DNA of 64,000 nucleotides from Acheta domesticus (GCA_031308135.1 JAHLJT010009436.1:140700303-140764302), one strand, 5' to 3'. Positions 23,640 through 35,221 are shown, counted from the stretch's first letter. The notes: a model not told the origin generated them from the sequence alone. Translations and numbers: made by a program.

Positions 23640-24420
23640 GTGAGCGATATTTACGTAAATAAACTTGCGCCTATGCGACGCGTGTGCGCTCTGGCAGGTT
23701 GCTGCTGCCGGACCGAGTGCGGTCCACCCGGGCCGTTGGTGCTGCAGTCCGCGCGGACGTGCCGGCTGCACACGCGCCTCACACGCCCCACATGTGCTCG
23801 CGCCATCGCTTTCGATTGTTGTCAAACAATCAGGCATTCGATCGTGACATTCCTGATAAATGTTGATCGATGGAATTGTTGATAAAACAAGCGACATTAC
23901 GAGTGCGTGACATCCGAATTATAGCTAAATGTTTAATTCACTTGGCAGGGGTTCCGCGAAATTGGAAACGCGTTGTGAATGTATTCATGCCTGTGTGACA
24001 ATGAGGGCAACAGACCGTGCTTATTATGTGTTACGTTGAAAACGTATAATATTTTTTTTGCAACAGAAGTTTACAAATGGAAATCAGCGTCCTGTAATTT
24101 GAAACACAAACACGCCGCTCTAGGTTTAACTAACCGAAGTGTATATCCGTAAATTAGAATAGGCTGTGAAACAAATGTTAACGACCCCAATCGTTAACTC
24201 AGTAACGTGCACTACTTATGCGCGCTTTTCTTGAGCTACGCGTCAAGTTCTTTTTTTAATGCTGCAGTTCCAACGCTACGGAGCACAAGAGACCGTAATT
24301 AGCATATAACTTCTAAATTGGTTTAATATATTAATTAAAAGAGCCCATGCTGAGCCAATGGTTCCATTTTCTCTCGCCTTGGCGTGTAAAATTTTCCACG
24401 TGCTCCCCCTAGAGTTCAGT
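23640..24420 (+). other. Start of first intron
   Basis: Begins GTGAGCGATATT at the donor. CpG-rich for about 150 bp, then AT-rich. No acceptor and coding exon pair could be identified with confidence anywhere downstream in the window. Confidence 0.55.
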
Positions 24421-24433
24421 TTGTGGCCGGGGC

Positions 24434-24468
24434 TATATACAATTCATGACGCGTTGTGTTGTTCAGTT
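24434..24468 (+). promoter_or_regulatory. Candidate second TATA/initiator pair
   Basis: TATATA at 24434-24439 and TCAGTT at 24463-24468 with A+1 at 24465, putting TATA at -31. No DPE match at +28. It is 1.17 kb downstream of the main start on the same strand. The first ATGs after it open only very short frames, so any transcript would need splicing or be non-coding. Could be an alternative promoter or coincidence. Confidence 0.4.
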
Positions 24469-24599
24469 GTTTCCTCGCTTCTCGTTACGCTCTGTCGCTG
24501 CTACTCTGTTTTGTCGAACCCGTCATGTGTAACACCGGAAGAACGCAATGATTTTTGCCCCCGACTGACTTCCTGCGAGCCATAATAATAATAATACAT

Positions 24600-25380
24600 A
24601 TCGACGCGTTTCCAAAGTAACGTCCGACACAATGACTTCGGAGGGGTTTTTCACAGGATTACCTCTGCTGCGGGTTTGTCGTGATCACAGGCGTATCGCG
24701 CGTGGAAGACTTTGTCGGTCCAGAGCATTTTTCCTCTCCCCGAAGTCATTTTCATAATTATGAACAAGGGCGAAGTTCACCAGGTTGCTACCACGGTGAA
24801 TCATTTTAATAATGTATGTATATGAGTGGGAGAGTAAGCGATTGTGATACTAACTTTGAATAATCCATAGTTTATGTCAAGAATGAACGTTCAAGGTGTG
24901 TTATAAAACATTACTTCAACTTTTACTTGTAAGCGACTTTTTACAACTCTCAAATTTAATTTTTTTATTGCCAAAAATCAGAAAAAAAAATATATATGTG
25001 ACACATACGGAAGAATCGTGGAAACGTTTTTGAAGCACGTATAAACATTCATAAAAATCTTGTAATGTTTTGACAGTTCCCTGGAATTGATCTGTTGCTA
25101 ATACTGTACCAAAGTCTTCAGAAAAACCGTCGTTTTTCGTTTTAGTTGCCATAATTTTCTTCAAAGTTAAAAGCTTCAGTTTGAAACATGTTAATTATCA
25201 ATTTATAGAATTTTCGAAGTTTTGTTGTTAGTATAATAAGTGAGACAATTTATTAGTGTTAGCAATCTTCCCACCATCCACTTCGCAGCGCAATTGCAAA
25301 TTTGTTTCGACGCGAGCAGCTCTTTATCATTCCCCCACCTCGTAAATTACCGCCCAACACAAGACATCTCCCAATTCCAA
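24600..25380. other. Spacer without identifiable feature
   Basis: AT-rich sequence; the frames at 24916-25164 and 25240-25542 show no domain signature. The second runs into the MITE at 25392. Confidence 0.4.
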
Positions 25381-25391
25381 ACAACACCAGC

Positions 25392-25553
25392 CAGAGGCAT
25401 ATCTAGGTATTCAGGCGCCCATGGCAAGCATAGAATTTGCACCCCTATGGGGATGCTTGAAATTAAGGTTGTTGTTTCTTGTTTTAACGGGTATACTGTA
25501 AATAGCGCCCCTAGTGAGTGGCGCCCATGGCACATACCGTAGATACGCCACTG
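25392..25553. mobile_element. hAT-like MITE
   Basis: Left end CAGAGGCATATCTAGGTA and right end, on the other strand, CAGTGGCGTATCTACGGTA; both continue to a GGCGCCCATGGC-type word. It is flanked by near-identical 8-bp repeats ACACCAGC (25384-25391) and ACACCAAC (25554-25561). At 162 bp it is non-coding, and the 211-codon minus frame crossing it continues into a CpG island, so that frame is not a gene. Confidence 0.75.
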
Positions 25554-25589
25554 ACACCAACCTCCATTTTGCAGCAAGACGTTCCCTCC

Positions 25590-25970
25590 GCGCCCCACGT
25601 CCCCAATAAGCGCGAGCCCATCCTTTCCCGTCCCGTCCCGGCGCGGAGAGGTGCTGGCCGCGCGCCGCGCCGCGCCGCGTGTGCGAGCGCCACGCGACCG
25701 CGCGCCGCCTCGCCACGTGCGTCGCCAGCCGGCCGGCAGGCAGGCAGGCGGGCCGGGCCGGCGCGCCGCGCCGCGCGCGCGTAGGCCCAAAGACACGGCG
25801 GCGGGCGTCGCGGCGCGCCGGCGCCCGCGGGCCTCCTTCGCGACGCCGCCGCGCCGGCCGCGGGCGCCGCCGCCGCTCAGCTCCGCGTCGGGCCGCGACC
25901 CGCCGCCGCCGCCTAACGAACTTACAGCTTCTTCTCCCGGCGCGGCGGCCGGCGACAAAGGTTTCCTATT
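25590..25970. other. CpG island
   Basis: Very CpG-rich block (GCGCCGCGCCGCGCCGCG, GGCCGGCAGGCAGGCAGG). Four overlapping open frames on both strands reflect base composition. Confidence 0.6.
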
Positions 25971-25999
25971 ACATGTCAACACGGGCGTAATCGCATTTT

Positions 26000-27060
26000 C
26001 CGCCTGCCTATAGTTCCTGGTGTTGGCGAAGTAATGCTGCTCTCGCGATGTAACGCGGGGTGTAAGCCCGTCGTTGCGCGATGGACTGAGGGGACAATTG
26101 GTATTAAATAGGAGGCAACCAATTGGCGAGAAGGATAATCATGTTTACTCGTTGAAAAAACTTATTTTTTATTACTTTACCATTGTATGCATTGTTTCTC
26201 ACGATTCATCTTGATGCTGAACTCATCTTTTCACGCAGAAAAGACCATAAAAATGTATCATTGTGTCATTTACATTCTCAATAAATTAACAAGAATATCT
26301 AAAGTGTATCATCATTCGATTCTCTGTTTTTGGAAAAGGAATAAGAAATCGTAAATAACTTTTATAGTCGCATTCGTGGGATTTTCTGGTGTCTAAATCC
26401 GACACGACAGCATAATTTAGGCTGTAGAGAAGCATGACAAAGCGTCGATTGCGGCAGAGTGCGATGAAATGCAGAAGTAGTTGCTGCGTTCGAAACGAGC
26501 GCAATATATCCTTCAAAAATCAAGCACCTGAATTATTAGCGATTTGGGATCTGCTCGGTTTTATAATCCTCTGCCGGATTTATATTCCACTAATACTACC
26601 TATCTAGTTTTAACGAGCTTTTTGTAAATAAATCCAGCACGTTTCGTAGAGTAGGATCATCGAAGTTGTTAATGATTATATGTGTAAAACAAATCCTCCA
26701 ATGAGTTATTATATAGTTGTAAACGTCAACAAGGCCGAGCTCAGTGCAGTACAATTTTGAAGAAAATTAATGTTGTTATTGTTGTTGTTATTATATTATT
26801 AATATTATTATTGTTATTATTATTATTCCTCTAATTCAAGACTAAAGATGTTATGGGTCGGTTGAAAATAAAATCTACACCAAGTTGCAACCAAATTCCT
26901 GAGGAGCAGGTAGAGGGTCCGTCCTTGCCTCTACAAAATGTGGGCTGGTCCCAATAATGCAATGTCTGGCACTTCCCAATCTTTTGAATGACCTGAAAGT
27001 TTACCCATCTTACACAAATTTTGTAGAATTTTTATTATTATTATTACTCTATTATCACAA
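26000..27060. other. AT-rich spacer
   Basis: No gene recognised. It contains a TTATTG/TTATTA microsatellite at 26771-26826. The 76-codon minus frame at 26286-26516 has no domain signature. Confidence 0.4.
26771..26826. repeat. Imperfect (TTATTG/TTATTA)n microsatellite
   Basis: Trinucleotide-based run mixing TTG and TTA units. Confidence 0.8.
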
Positions 27061-27068
27061 TTATTAGC

Positions 27069-27227
27069 CAGTAAACCCTCGTGAACACAAATTTCAAGGG
27101 AAATAATTGGAGTTCATGTTATAAAATTTCGTGTTATCCGAGTATTATAAATGTCCGTATTACTGTAGTCCCTTGCCGGGACAGCGAAATGCTTGTTAAG
27201 CGAGTTCGTGCTAACGAGGGTTTAGTG
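27069..27227. mobile_element. pogo/Tigger-like MITE
   Basis: Left end CAGTAAACCCTCGTGAACAC and right end, on the other strand, CACTAAACCCTCGTTAGCAC form terminal inverted repeats around 159 bp. TA follows the right end; on the left a TA lies 2 nt outside the start chosen here, so the exact border is uncertain. The CAGTARACCCTCGTTA-type terminus is typical of pogo/Tigger DNA transposons. Confidence 0.7.
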
Positions 27228-27589
27228 TAATACATTCCATTGTGCGATGATCGGCATCAATATTTTTCAGATGTGACACACCTCTCAAGAACAAGCGCTC
27301 ATCGTTACATTTTCTAGATAACTGGAACAATATCGCAGTAACCGGATTCCTCTTATGAAAGACTACTCCTCTATCACAATATCATATTATCACATTATCC
27401 ACAACCTGGGCCTTTTGTTGGACACAACCTGGCAGCACATGCACCACCTCGTGAGTCGCTTTGGGTTTCGGCTGCTTCGCGTTTCCCACAAGCGGGAAAA
27501 AAAATTCCTGGGCCGAGGTATTTTTATCCCTCGTTAGTTCTCGCCCATTGCCCTGGATTAGGCCGCTCCGCTAAGCCAGAGGAGCACCC

Positions 27590-27740
27590 TCAGAAGCAAC
27601 AGAGCGCGCGGGAGGGCGCAGGCGGAGCGAGAAATCCGGCTCCGCCCACTCTCCCTCTCAAGCTGCGGGAAAAATCCCCGGCCGCCGTCGTCCGTCGCAG
27701 GCGGAGACGAGGCCCACGCCGGAAGAGATGGCGACGTTTT
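27590..27740. other. Small GC-rich patch
   Basis: CpG-containing GC-rich stretch (GAGCGCGCGGGAGGGCG, GGCCGCCGTCGTCC) in AT-rich flanks; no coding or promoter signal placed. Confidence 0.4.
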
Positions 27741-28849
27741 TTTCGAAAATCCCAGCGTGTTAATTTTTCAAAATATTTAAAATTCCATACCGGTATGCGG
27801 GACGTGTTGTATAAAATGTATCGGTGGGTTGGTGAACAGACGTACCGATTTTTTTATTCGAGGGTCCAATAAAATACGAGAAAAAATAATCATTTGACCC
27901 TAGATTTCCATAAAAGATGATAAAATCCATTATAGAGGACTTTGATGTTGTTCTCCAGATTTAAAAGTCAGGGCCTGTCAAAATATACTCATCGTACAAT
28001 CGATGTTCTGAGATTTAATTAGAATTATGCAACGGACTTGGATTGTTTTGACTTGAGTACCTCTGATTGTGAACCTATAAATTGCTTAGAAGTACTGCAC
28101 AAGGCCGAAACAAATGTTCGATATCAAATGACCGATGTATTGAAACAGGAGTACCGGCTAAAAAAATAATCCACGTAGGAGGAATGCAATCCACTCAGGA
28201 AGAAATGGAAGGGGAAAACACTTTGAAACACTTACTGGTTCAAAGAGAGAAGAGGCCACGTGCAGCCTAGGCCGATTCTCGAAGTGAAGGGCTCGTTTCC
28301 GAAATGACGTACCCCCCATGAAGCACAAGTTTTCAGAAAGGAAAAGCATTCACGTTCTGTCTTAAAGTTCAAAGAAGGATTCATCAGTTTTCGGATAGCG
28401 TTTTACAGGAAAATCGCAATTTCTAACACAATATTTGGCAGCAGGACGGAGAACCATCTTAAGAAATATTGATACCATCCGCGCATGTTTTCTTGATCCC
28501 TCTTATCGCTAGACACGAGAGGAGAGGGGTGTTTGTTATTTTGATGACAGGACTGTTATATCAAATCTGTAGCTCATTTTATTTGTAAAATAGTTTCTAT
28601 TATATTAGAGTGACATTTCTGTAATTAGAATTTGTCAACAACACTCGTTGCTAACATTTATTCTTAATTCATCTAATATTAGTAAAGGAGTTGGGTCAGG
28701 TATTCCGGGGCTCACGAAAACGTGTCCATAAAGTACGTAAAAGTAAAGTAAAATACTCAACTTCCTTGTTTTACTAGAAAACAACAGAAAATCTAAATAG
28801 GTCGCTTTGGAAACAAGCCCTTCAGTTGTTCGTCCCTGTAATGTTGCCA

Positions 28850-29200
28850 TCTCCAGGCAGCGGCAGGCGCGGCGAGGACGGTGGCGGTGCGGGGGAGCGG
28901 GCGTTCCTGTCGCGTATCTCCGCATCACCGGAATCCAGCTCCCGCGACGCCCCTCCGCCGCCGCCGCTGGTGCTGCTTCCTGCTGCGTATTAGTTCGAAT
29001 ATAATGGGGTCTGGAGCGGTTATTAAGCCGACGCGTTTTCCCACATCGGGAGCGGCGTCCGCGCGCCGCACCGAGCCGCGCCGAGCCGCGCCGCCGCGCC
29101 GGCCTGTGCGTCCAGGAGGCCCCGGCGCGCGCCTCTTGCTCTCCGAGGGCGGAGCTGCCGACGGAAAGGACTGGAGGGCGCCGACAAATTCACTCGGTGA
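28850..29200. other. CpG island
   Basis: GC-rich block with CCGCCGCCGCC and CGCGCCGCACCGAG words. The 110-codon + frame at 28881-29213 is Arg/Ala/Pro-rich and shows no domain. Confidence 0.55.
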
Positions 29201-29219
29201 CTCTCTATTGTGAAGAAAA

Positions 29220-30840
29220 CAGTGAAAGCGACAAATGAAGATTTTTTTCTACTATAAACATTTTTAGGCTTTACGAAGTTTCGTTTATTCTCTACATTTG
29301 TATTGTCGGCTTAATATGAACTTAATACTAATAACTTAATTGTAAAAATCACATACTTGGGGGAAGAATTATTTATATCACATTTTTTCACATGAATCAC
29401 ATTTTTGTGGAGACATAGGGGAGTTTGTTCATTTTTGAAGTGAAGTATATTCATTTTTCCCAGTTTTATAGATATCGTTGCATTCTAGATATTTACGGAA
29501 TTATCTCTGTTTTCTCAGCATCCAAAGTTGTATGATAATGCTGATGAAGTATTTAAATAGAAAATATCAGAATTAATGAGAAACAAGATAGGATAAATAA
29601 ACATAGTCGTTATTTTGAAATATATTGGACCGACGAATTCAAATGATGTTATAAGAGAACTCTTCAAATAGATTATGTTATTGAAGAGTTAACGGCAACT
29701 TACAACATTGAAGTAAATCATTTTGATTTTGACAATTAAAATACAAAATAATATATACATTAATTTCAGAGTTCACTGCCAGCCAGCAGTTATTTTCAAA
29801 TAGACTGTGATCTGATAATCTGTTCACGCAGTAATGCAATCCAACGTTTAGCGTCATTTATAAACCGGCGTAATCCAATAATATGGCAGTGCATAAAGTC
29901 ATTATATTATTTTTCGTCACATTCAAATGTCATAGTCTGTAAGTCGAAAAAATTGCTGCTTACATTAGTGAATTGAAGTAAGTTCTTAAATTAATCTTTT
30001 CCGATGCATCGCGATTGCAAATCTTCCCCACAAACTACGAAATAATTGCTTTAGTTCCACCGAATGATTTCCGTGTTTGCATGGAAAAGAATCATGTCAG
30101 TGCCTGTCAATTAACGAGGATTTTTTTCCACTTTTTGAAACTTCTCAGACGTTGGACTGGTATCTTATCACAAAATCTAAATAACGTCTGTTAATACATT
30201 ATCTGTGAAATATCTTTGTATGTTACGGAGTATGATACAATGTAACAATAAAGGTGAATTCTTGTGTTGAAAACTTGAATAAACGTTTATGTTGAAAATA
30301 AACTCCAAACAACAATTTTCTCGAACATTTTTATTCAAATATTTCTTAATAACTGACAAGTCCAAATATGAAATAGCTTTACAGCGGGTACCGCAATCCC
30401 AAGGTATAATACAAATCAAGCCAGAGAAATAATATGGGCATAAAACAAATTACAACATCTAAAGGATCAATCCTGATCATCAACAAAAGTATTCCAATGA
30501 ATTAAAAGCATAAAATCTTGAAGATCCTCTCAAAGAAATTCTTAATAAACCAAGATTAATTAGCAGAGGGTAACATGATAAAGAACTTGGTATGCTGCAC
30601 TTCCTTTTCCTTTTCAAATCTTTTTAATTATCTCAGAGTTGCAAACATTTTCGGACTGTATTACACTACTGTCTTATGTATCGCTACGGCGCACTAATTT
30701 GGACAACCAATTTGTAGTTTGTTCAGGTGTAGTTTGGAAATCAATAGAGAGTCCCTAGTCAAGAGTCGAATCTTGATCGTATTCTTTTCGTATTAAAAAA
30801 CTAATTATAAAGACAGTTTCTTTCCAATGTAAACTTTATA
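29220..30840. other. AT-rich spacer without identifiable gene
   Basis: No coding, RNA or terminal-repeat signal was recognised. Confidence 0.4.
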
Positions 30841-30848
30841 ACACTTCC

Positions 30849-30980
30849 CATTATTTCAACTATATATTGTCTCTGGCCAATTTCTAAAGACATTTTTTTC
30901 TTTTGCTTCTGATAAAATTTTTGTTACAAAAATTTTGTTAAAGGTAAAATTTCCAGAGACACTATATAGTTAAAATAATA
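30849..30980. repeat. Inverted-repeat (fold-back) element
   Basis: Arms of 28 bp: TTATTTCAACTATATATTG plus TCTCTGG (30849-30876) and its inverse (30953-30980), about 24 of 28 positions complementary, around an AT-rich core that is itself palindromic (AAAATTTTTGTTACAAAAATTTT, centred near 30930). Probably a MITE; no TSD found. Confidence 0.6.
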
Positions 30981-31372
30981 TAACTACACATAAATAAATT
31001 TAAAAAAAAACTTATCACTTCAGTGCTCACTTATTACCCCACTCACAGTGCACAATGTGGTCGGTCTCTATAGGAACTGGAACGCGCGCGCACGAACGGA
31101 GCGCTAGGGATCTCTAGGCACCGAACAAAATTAGGTTGTCTTTCTTGTAATCAATAAAAACAAACTTCATTTTGGATATTTATTTATTCGAGGTTAAATT
31201 TAACTATGAAAATAAAGATGAAATGTCCCAACTACATTGTTGGGACATACTAAGTCGAAGTTGTCGTCTCCTGAGTACGTACCAACTTCGGCCCGTAGGT
31301 CCGTCCAATATTTCTCTATACAGCTGCCTCGATTTCACCATTTTATATCCAGGTGTCAAGAAAGTTCGAATT

Positions 31373-31480
31373 GTGCTAGTTGGGAACCGCCATTTTACCC
31401 AGAACCAATATCAATATACCCGAAAAAGTTCTATAATGCCTTCAGTTACCATTCCCTCTCAATTTCTGTATGGCGGGGCT
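31373..31480 (-). repeat. Diverged R1-related fragment
   Basis: On the minus strand this reads GCCATACAGAAATTGAGAGG, ..GAACTTTTTCGGGTATATTG, ATATTGG, ..AAAATGGCGG. That parallels 31970-32050 in R1 copy A (GCCACGCAGAATTTAG..TATTTTCGAACATATTAATA). The 150-codon frame at 31172-31624 covers this fragment, which argues against it being a gene. Confidence 0.5.
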
Positions 31481-31857
31481 ATCGGGTTAGAGGACTTTTT
31501 TTATTTTACATTTTCTTACGCTGCGAGGCAACGCTTTATAAGAGTAAATGGAGATTGTAACCTGGCAAACTTAGCAGTAACGTTTCAAAATTACGAGGAC
31601 ACTCCCATTGGAGACCTCGAATAAATATCAATACATTTCTAAGAATTGAGAATGGGGAGAATAAATTATGATTTTGAGTAAGAAATGTTACATGAAGTAG
31701 GTACAGGATGATCATTAGTTTTTCTTTTACGGAAGTTTAAACTTATCTTTGGGGAATTCGATTGAAATCTTCTGTGCTGCTTATGTTTTTCCTAATTTGA
31801 AAATACTAGTTGTTGGAGAGGATGTGAGGGAATTAAAGAATTTTTTTGACAATAATT

Positions 31858-31953
31858 GACATTAAATGGAGGCGGCCGTCCAGATTGCGCTACTCTCTGT
31901 TAATCTACCGTCCCTAGATTTAGAGAGTTGTGCTACCGCCGCCATTTAATGTC
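31858..31953. repeat. Inverted repeat at junction of two R1 ends
   Basis: GACATTAAATGGAGGCGG at 31858-31875 is inverted at 31936-31953 (17 of 18 match). Between them lie CGCTACTCTCTG and TCCCTAGATTTAGAGAG, the terminal words of R1. The simplest reading is an R1 end placed head to head against R1 copy A. Confidence 0.65.
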
Positions 31954-32077
31954 CGTACGGGCAGCACCGCCACGCAGAATTTAGAAATTGAGAAGAATTG
32001 ATGACAATTGGAAGCATGATGAATATTTTCGAACATATTAATATTGATTTTCGATAAATTGATGGTTTACAACACAC

Positions 32078-32185
32078 TACTTCTCGGCTGTCCGGGTGAC
32101 GCCGCGTCGTTGCCAGAGAGGCCAACGTTTCGCCTAACATTTCGTAGGCTTCCTCAGGGCAGTGACATGATATTGTACGCGTCCA
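32078..32185 (-). mobile_element. Penelope-like fragment carrying a hammerhead-like motif
   Basis: An insertion of about 108 bp into R1 copy A, bounded by 14-bp direct repeats GGTTTACAACACAC (32064-32077 and 32186-32199). The + strand begins near CGGCTGTCCGGGTGACGCCG, a word shared with the element at 53838-53954. It holds the 40-nt motif at 32121-32160. The Penelope-like assignment rests on the known link between such short hammerhead variants and Penelope-like retroelements. Confidence 0.65.
32121..32160 (-). ncRNA. Hammerhead-like ribozyme motif, 40 nt
   Basis: On the minus strand: GCC (stem I), CTGAGGA, A, stem II GCCTA / TAGGC with loop CGAAATGT, GAAA, CGTT, GGC (stem I). This holds the invariant CUGANGA and GAAA of a hammerhead. 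After GAAA the sequence CGU leaves a stem III of only two pairs with no loop, the feature of small variants known to act as dimers. Compare 53883-53922. Confidence 0.65.
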
Positions 32186-32287
32186 GGTTTACAACACACA
32201 CTATATTGCACGAGTTTGTGACTTCTGGATATAGAATGGCGGAATCGGCGTCGCAAAGGAATGCGCTACTCTCTAGGGACTCTAGAC

Positions 32288-32931
32288 CAGGGATTCCCAA
32301 TCGTCTTCCTTCATAGACCTTTTTAAGAGTATGCTTCCTTCATCGACATCGTTTTCTCTATGTTACGTAGCCTTCATAATCATGACATAAAGAAAATGCC
32401 TTAAAGAATCATGACATAAATGCCTTAAAGATAACAAATTCATACCCCAATATTCTTGTAAGTATTCGTCAATTATCGAAAACGTTTCTGTTTTTTAGTA
32501 GCTGCGCTTCTCATTGTCATTCAAATGAAATAGTTACAAAATGTTAAGTGCTTTTAAGAAATGGCCATAACATTTCTTTAGAGCGTATTGCAGAGAGTAC
32601 ATTCTTGCGCGATAGAGTATAGTTAACGCATAGTGAAAATTTCTAAAGTTTTCTAATCATTGTAATTCCTTAGCATGAAAGACATACGAAAGACTTACAT
32701 AAGACATACATAAGAACATATTCGTGTTTTATTTTTACACGTTCTGTTGCTTTATATCAGAAAAGCATTAAGTTCATTAATTTTTTGCAATCAATGAGAT
32801 CTTTATTATTCCGATAAGGGGCAGGGTCATAATTCGGCGATTGACCCCAAACGACACCTTGATCATCATTGACCCTTTCAAAATTTCGTCGACCCCCAGG
32901 GGGTCTATACCGACCCCGTTGGTAACCCCTG
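32288..32931. mobile_element. hAT-like non-autonomous element H1
   Basis: Ends CAGGGATTCCCAATC and, on the other strand, CAGGGGTTACCAACG. 8-bp flanking repeats CTCTAGAC (32280-32287) and ATCTAGAC (32932-32939) match at 7 positions. The interior is 644 bp, AT-rich, without transposase. Its last 155 bp are repeated at 34443-34611. Confidence 0.75.
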
Positions 32932-33335
32932 ATCTAGACACTGAGTTCACGCGTAAAGTAGCGACGTTATGCACTAATAGTCACGTGATGGACCTTGAAG
33001 TCATAACGTCTTACTTTGGGCGTAAGGTACGACCTGATACCTTCATAAATAGTGTACACCTGTAGGAATCTCTTCGGTCACCTTACAAAAAGCAAAATGT
33101 CTGCCTAAAAATAGGAAAGGTTGCATTTTTACAACACTGATGAACCGATTCTAGTATGTGAGGCAGTTAAATTATTCCTTACCAACTCCACAACGCTGAC
33201 AAGAATTAACGGAAAATGTTGGAAAGGTGACAGGTGATAAATTCGCGAAAAAGAAATTGAAATTATATATTCGGGTTAGGTTATACCTTATGCTCATAAC
33301 GAAACGCTGTTTTAAGATATTCCCGACATTCTCAA

Positions 33336-33360
33336 AAAATAAATAAATAAATAAAAAAAA
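33336..33360. repeat. (AAAT)n microsatellite
   Basis: Short run of AAAT tetranucleotides ending in poly-A. Confidence 0.85.
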
Positions 33361-33847
33361 GCTGATTCAAAATTTCAGACTGCAACTCATCGTAGAGGGC
33401 CACAAAATCTAAAACTCCGTTTTCTTTTCGCCTGGCCCTAAAACTCCCTTGTACGACAGTGTAGCGCAGAATACAGCTCCGCGCAGGGCCTGCGATTGGT
33501 GTTAATTTCGAGTGGGTAGTCGACGCAGGTCCCTCCCTCCTCCATCTCCCACCGAACACATATATGAATGGAAAAATACTAAACATAATAACAATTTTTG
33601 CAAATCGAATTTGTCGGTCATGTTGCTGTATACGTATGAAATTGCAATACTGTTGAGACGCTCTTGCAAAACAGTAGATCGCTTGTACGTTTTGAGTCGA
33701 CGTAATACCGAGAAACTTCGTTCAATTCTGTAATCTGACGTTTATGAATATTTCTCACAACCCAAGTGGATATTTTACCCATTCGGAATTTTTTCTTGGG
33801 GGTATAGCTATACCCACAATACCCATATTCCCACATTATGTCTAGAT

Positions 33848-34049
33848 TACAAAGGCGTCGTCTGTCAGACAACGCAACTAGTACCGAAAGCTTACCCCAC
33901 CCCCTTCCCCTCACTGCTCGTTTCTGAAACTCTAGGTACCTTCATTGTATAACTAGCCAGTGAAATACACGTAACCTTGTGCGCGTGCCTATTTCCGGTA
34001 GCCTATACGCCATTTTAACACGCGTCGTCTAGTAGACTACGCCTTTGTA
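33848..34049. mobile_element. TIR element (MITE) M2
   Basis: Left end TACAAAGGCGTCGTCTGTC plus AGACAACG and right end, on the other strand, TACAAAGGCGTAGTCTACT plus AGACGACG: 22 of 27 match. About 202 bp. The same terminal word stands alone at 34384-34411, a solo end of a third copy or fragment. No TSD established. Confidence 0.65.
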
Positions 34050-34442
34050 GTTGTGTCAGTGATATTTTTGGAGCTATTGGCTATTATTGTGAATAATAAA
34101 TACGAACTCCTAGTCTTGTAGCATTTAAGTTATGTTCTGAACATTTAGCAGTCTTAACGGATTGACGGCGATCATAACAAAAGTCGCATGACGAGGTACT
34201 TCTGTGGACGCATCTCAAAACCACGCGTGGACAGCACCAAGCAAGTGTCTGCTGTGAGAGTCAAGCCATTTAGTTGCATCTATAAAAACCTTTGAAATGT
34301 ATTTTGTAAGTCCATAACACGTGTCCAATTAATTAAATTTAGTGTTTCATTGTAAAAATGAGTTTTTCTTCATTTTTACTCAAAGTCGTCTGTTAGACTA
34401 CGCCTTTGTAATAATGCTTGGTGCAGATCGTCTTTGCAATTT

Positions 34443-34611
34443 AAGGCTAAGTTCATGAATTTTTTTGTAATCAATGAGGTCTTCACTATTCCGATAAGGC
34501 GCCGATTCATGATTCGGCTATTGGCCCCAATAGACCCCTTGACCACCATTGACACCTTCAAAATTTCGTCGACCCCCAGGGGGTCTATACCGACCCCATT
34601 GGGGACCCTTG
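34443..34611. mobile_element. H1 right-end fragment
   Basis: Matches the right 155 bp of H1 (TTCATTAATTTTTTGCAATC..ATTCCGATAAGG..CAAAATTTCGTCGACCCCCA). It ends at the border of hAT-like element H2. The same end also appears as the similar minus-strand open frames at 32777-32974 and 34376-34561, whose peptides share LIGI.K.SLI.K; this is DNA repeat similarity and not a gene family. Confidence 0.7.
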
Positions 34612-34619
34612 ATCTAGAG

Positions 34620-35062
34620 CAGGGTTGTCAACCTGGCGGCCCGCGGGCCACATGCAGCCTCCGGTGCCATTAATTGTGACCCGCGAAAAGTTTTTAGTCA
34701 ACAGTTAGTCCCCTGCAACCATATCGAGCGAGGACATAGCGCGCCTAGCGCACGCGCCATATTGGAGTCACCACTCCCCTAATGCAAAAATAGATTCATG
34801 TTCAGATTTAAGATATTTTTCTAGTAAATTCAGAAATTAAAAATCATCTCATGTGTTTCACTACGTTATGCACGCTACGGTCTAATATCCTGAAAGCATG
34901 CTTCAATTCCCCCTCCCCTGTTTCAGAACAGCCGGGCAAAGTGCCGAGATCAACAATACGGAAACGCCAGGCGTGGAGTGCCCGAGTAATGAAAATACGG
35001 CCCGCAACCATAAGAACGGTTTTAGTTGTGACCCGTGAGGCCTTGCAAGTTGGACACTCCTG
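34620..35062. mobile_element. hAT-like non-autonomous element H2
   Basis: Begins CAGGGTTGTCAACCTGGCGG and ends, on the other strand, CAGGAGTGTCCAACTTGCAA. 8-bp flanks ATCTAGAG (34612-34619) and ATCTAGAC (35063-35070) match at 7 positions. It is inserted exactly at the right end of the H1 fragment. 443 bp, no coding capacity. Confidence 0.75.
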
Positions 35063-35221
35063 ATCTAGACACTATGAGTGTGTAGGGTCCCTAGATAACA
35101 GAGTAGCGCAACCACCACCATTTAATATCCTCTCACCCGATAGCAACATCAAGCAGATTTCAGAAGTTGAACAGAAATGAAAACAATTGGTGACGTAATG
35201 CAGATTTTTAAGAATATTAAT

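Larger units (their letters stand above)
22480..23660. other. Large CpG island over the gene start
   Basis: The longest CpG- and GC-rich block in the window, with (CTCG)n at about 22838-22860, CCGCCGCC runs and CGCGGCGC words. It ends just after the first exon. The 193-codon + frame at 22468-23049 and the overlapping - frames are low-complexity Ala/Arg/Pro products of stop-poor sequence upstream of the transcription start. Confidence 0.85.
31910..32280. mobile_element. R1 TIR element, copy A, interrupted
   Basis: Left end GTCCCTAGATTTAGAGAG..CCGCCATTTAATGTCC and right end, on the other strand, GTCCCTAGAGAGTAGCGCA..CCGCCATTCTATATCC. The interior (GAATATTTTCG..TATTAATATTGATTT) aligns with copy B at 35081-35668. 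It is broken at 32078-32185 by a hammerhead-bearing insertion. Without that insertion it is about 250 bp, and it is non-coding. Confidence 0.7.

Noticed and set aside
25347..25982. 211-codon minus frame
   Set aside because: It joins a CpG island to a hAT-like MITE; the C-terminal third is translated transposon.
31172..31624. 150-codon + frame beginning MDIYLFEVK
   Set aside because: It runs over an R1-related repeat fragment in reverse and has an overlapping 107-codon frame; no family resemblance.
32777..34561. Similar minus-strand peptides at 32777-32974 and 34376-34561 as a gene family
   Set aside because: Their similarity follows from the shared H1 DNA end, which is a non-coding transposon terminus.
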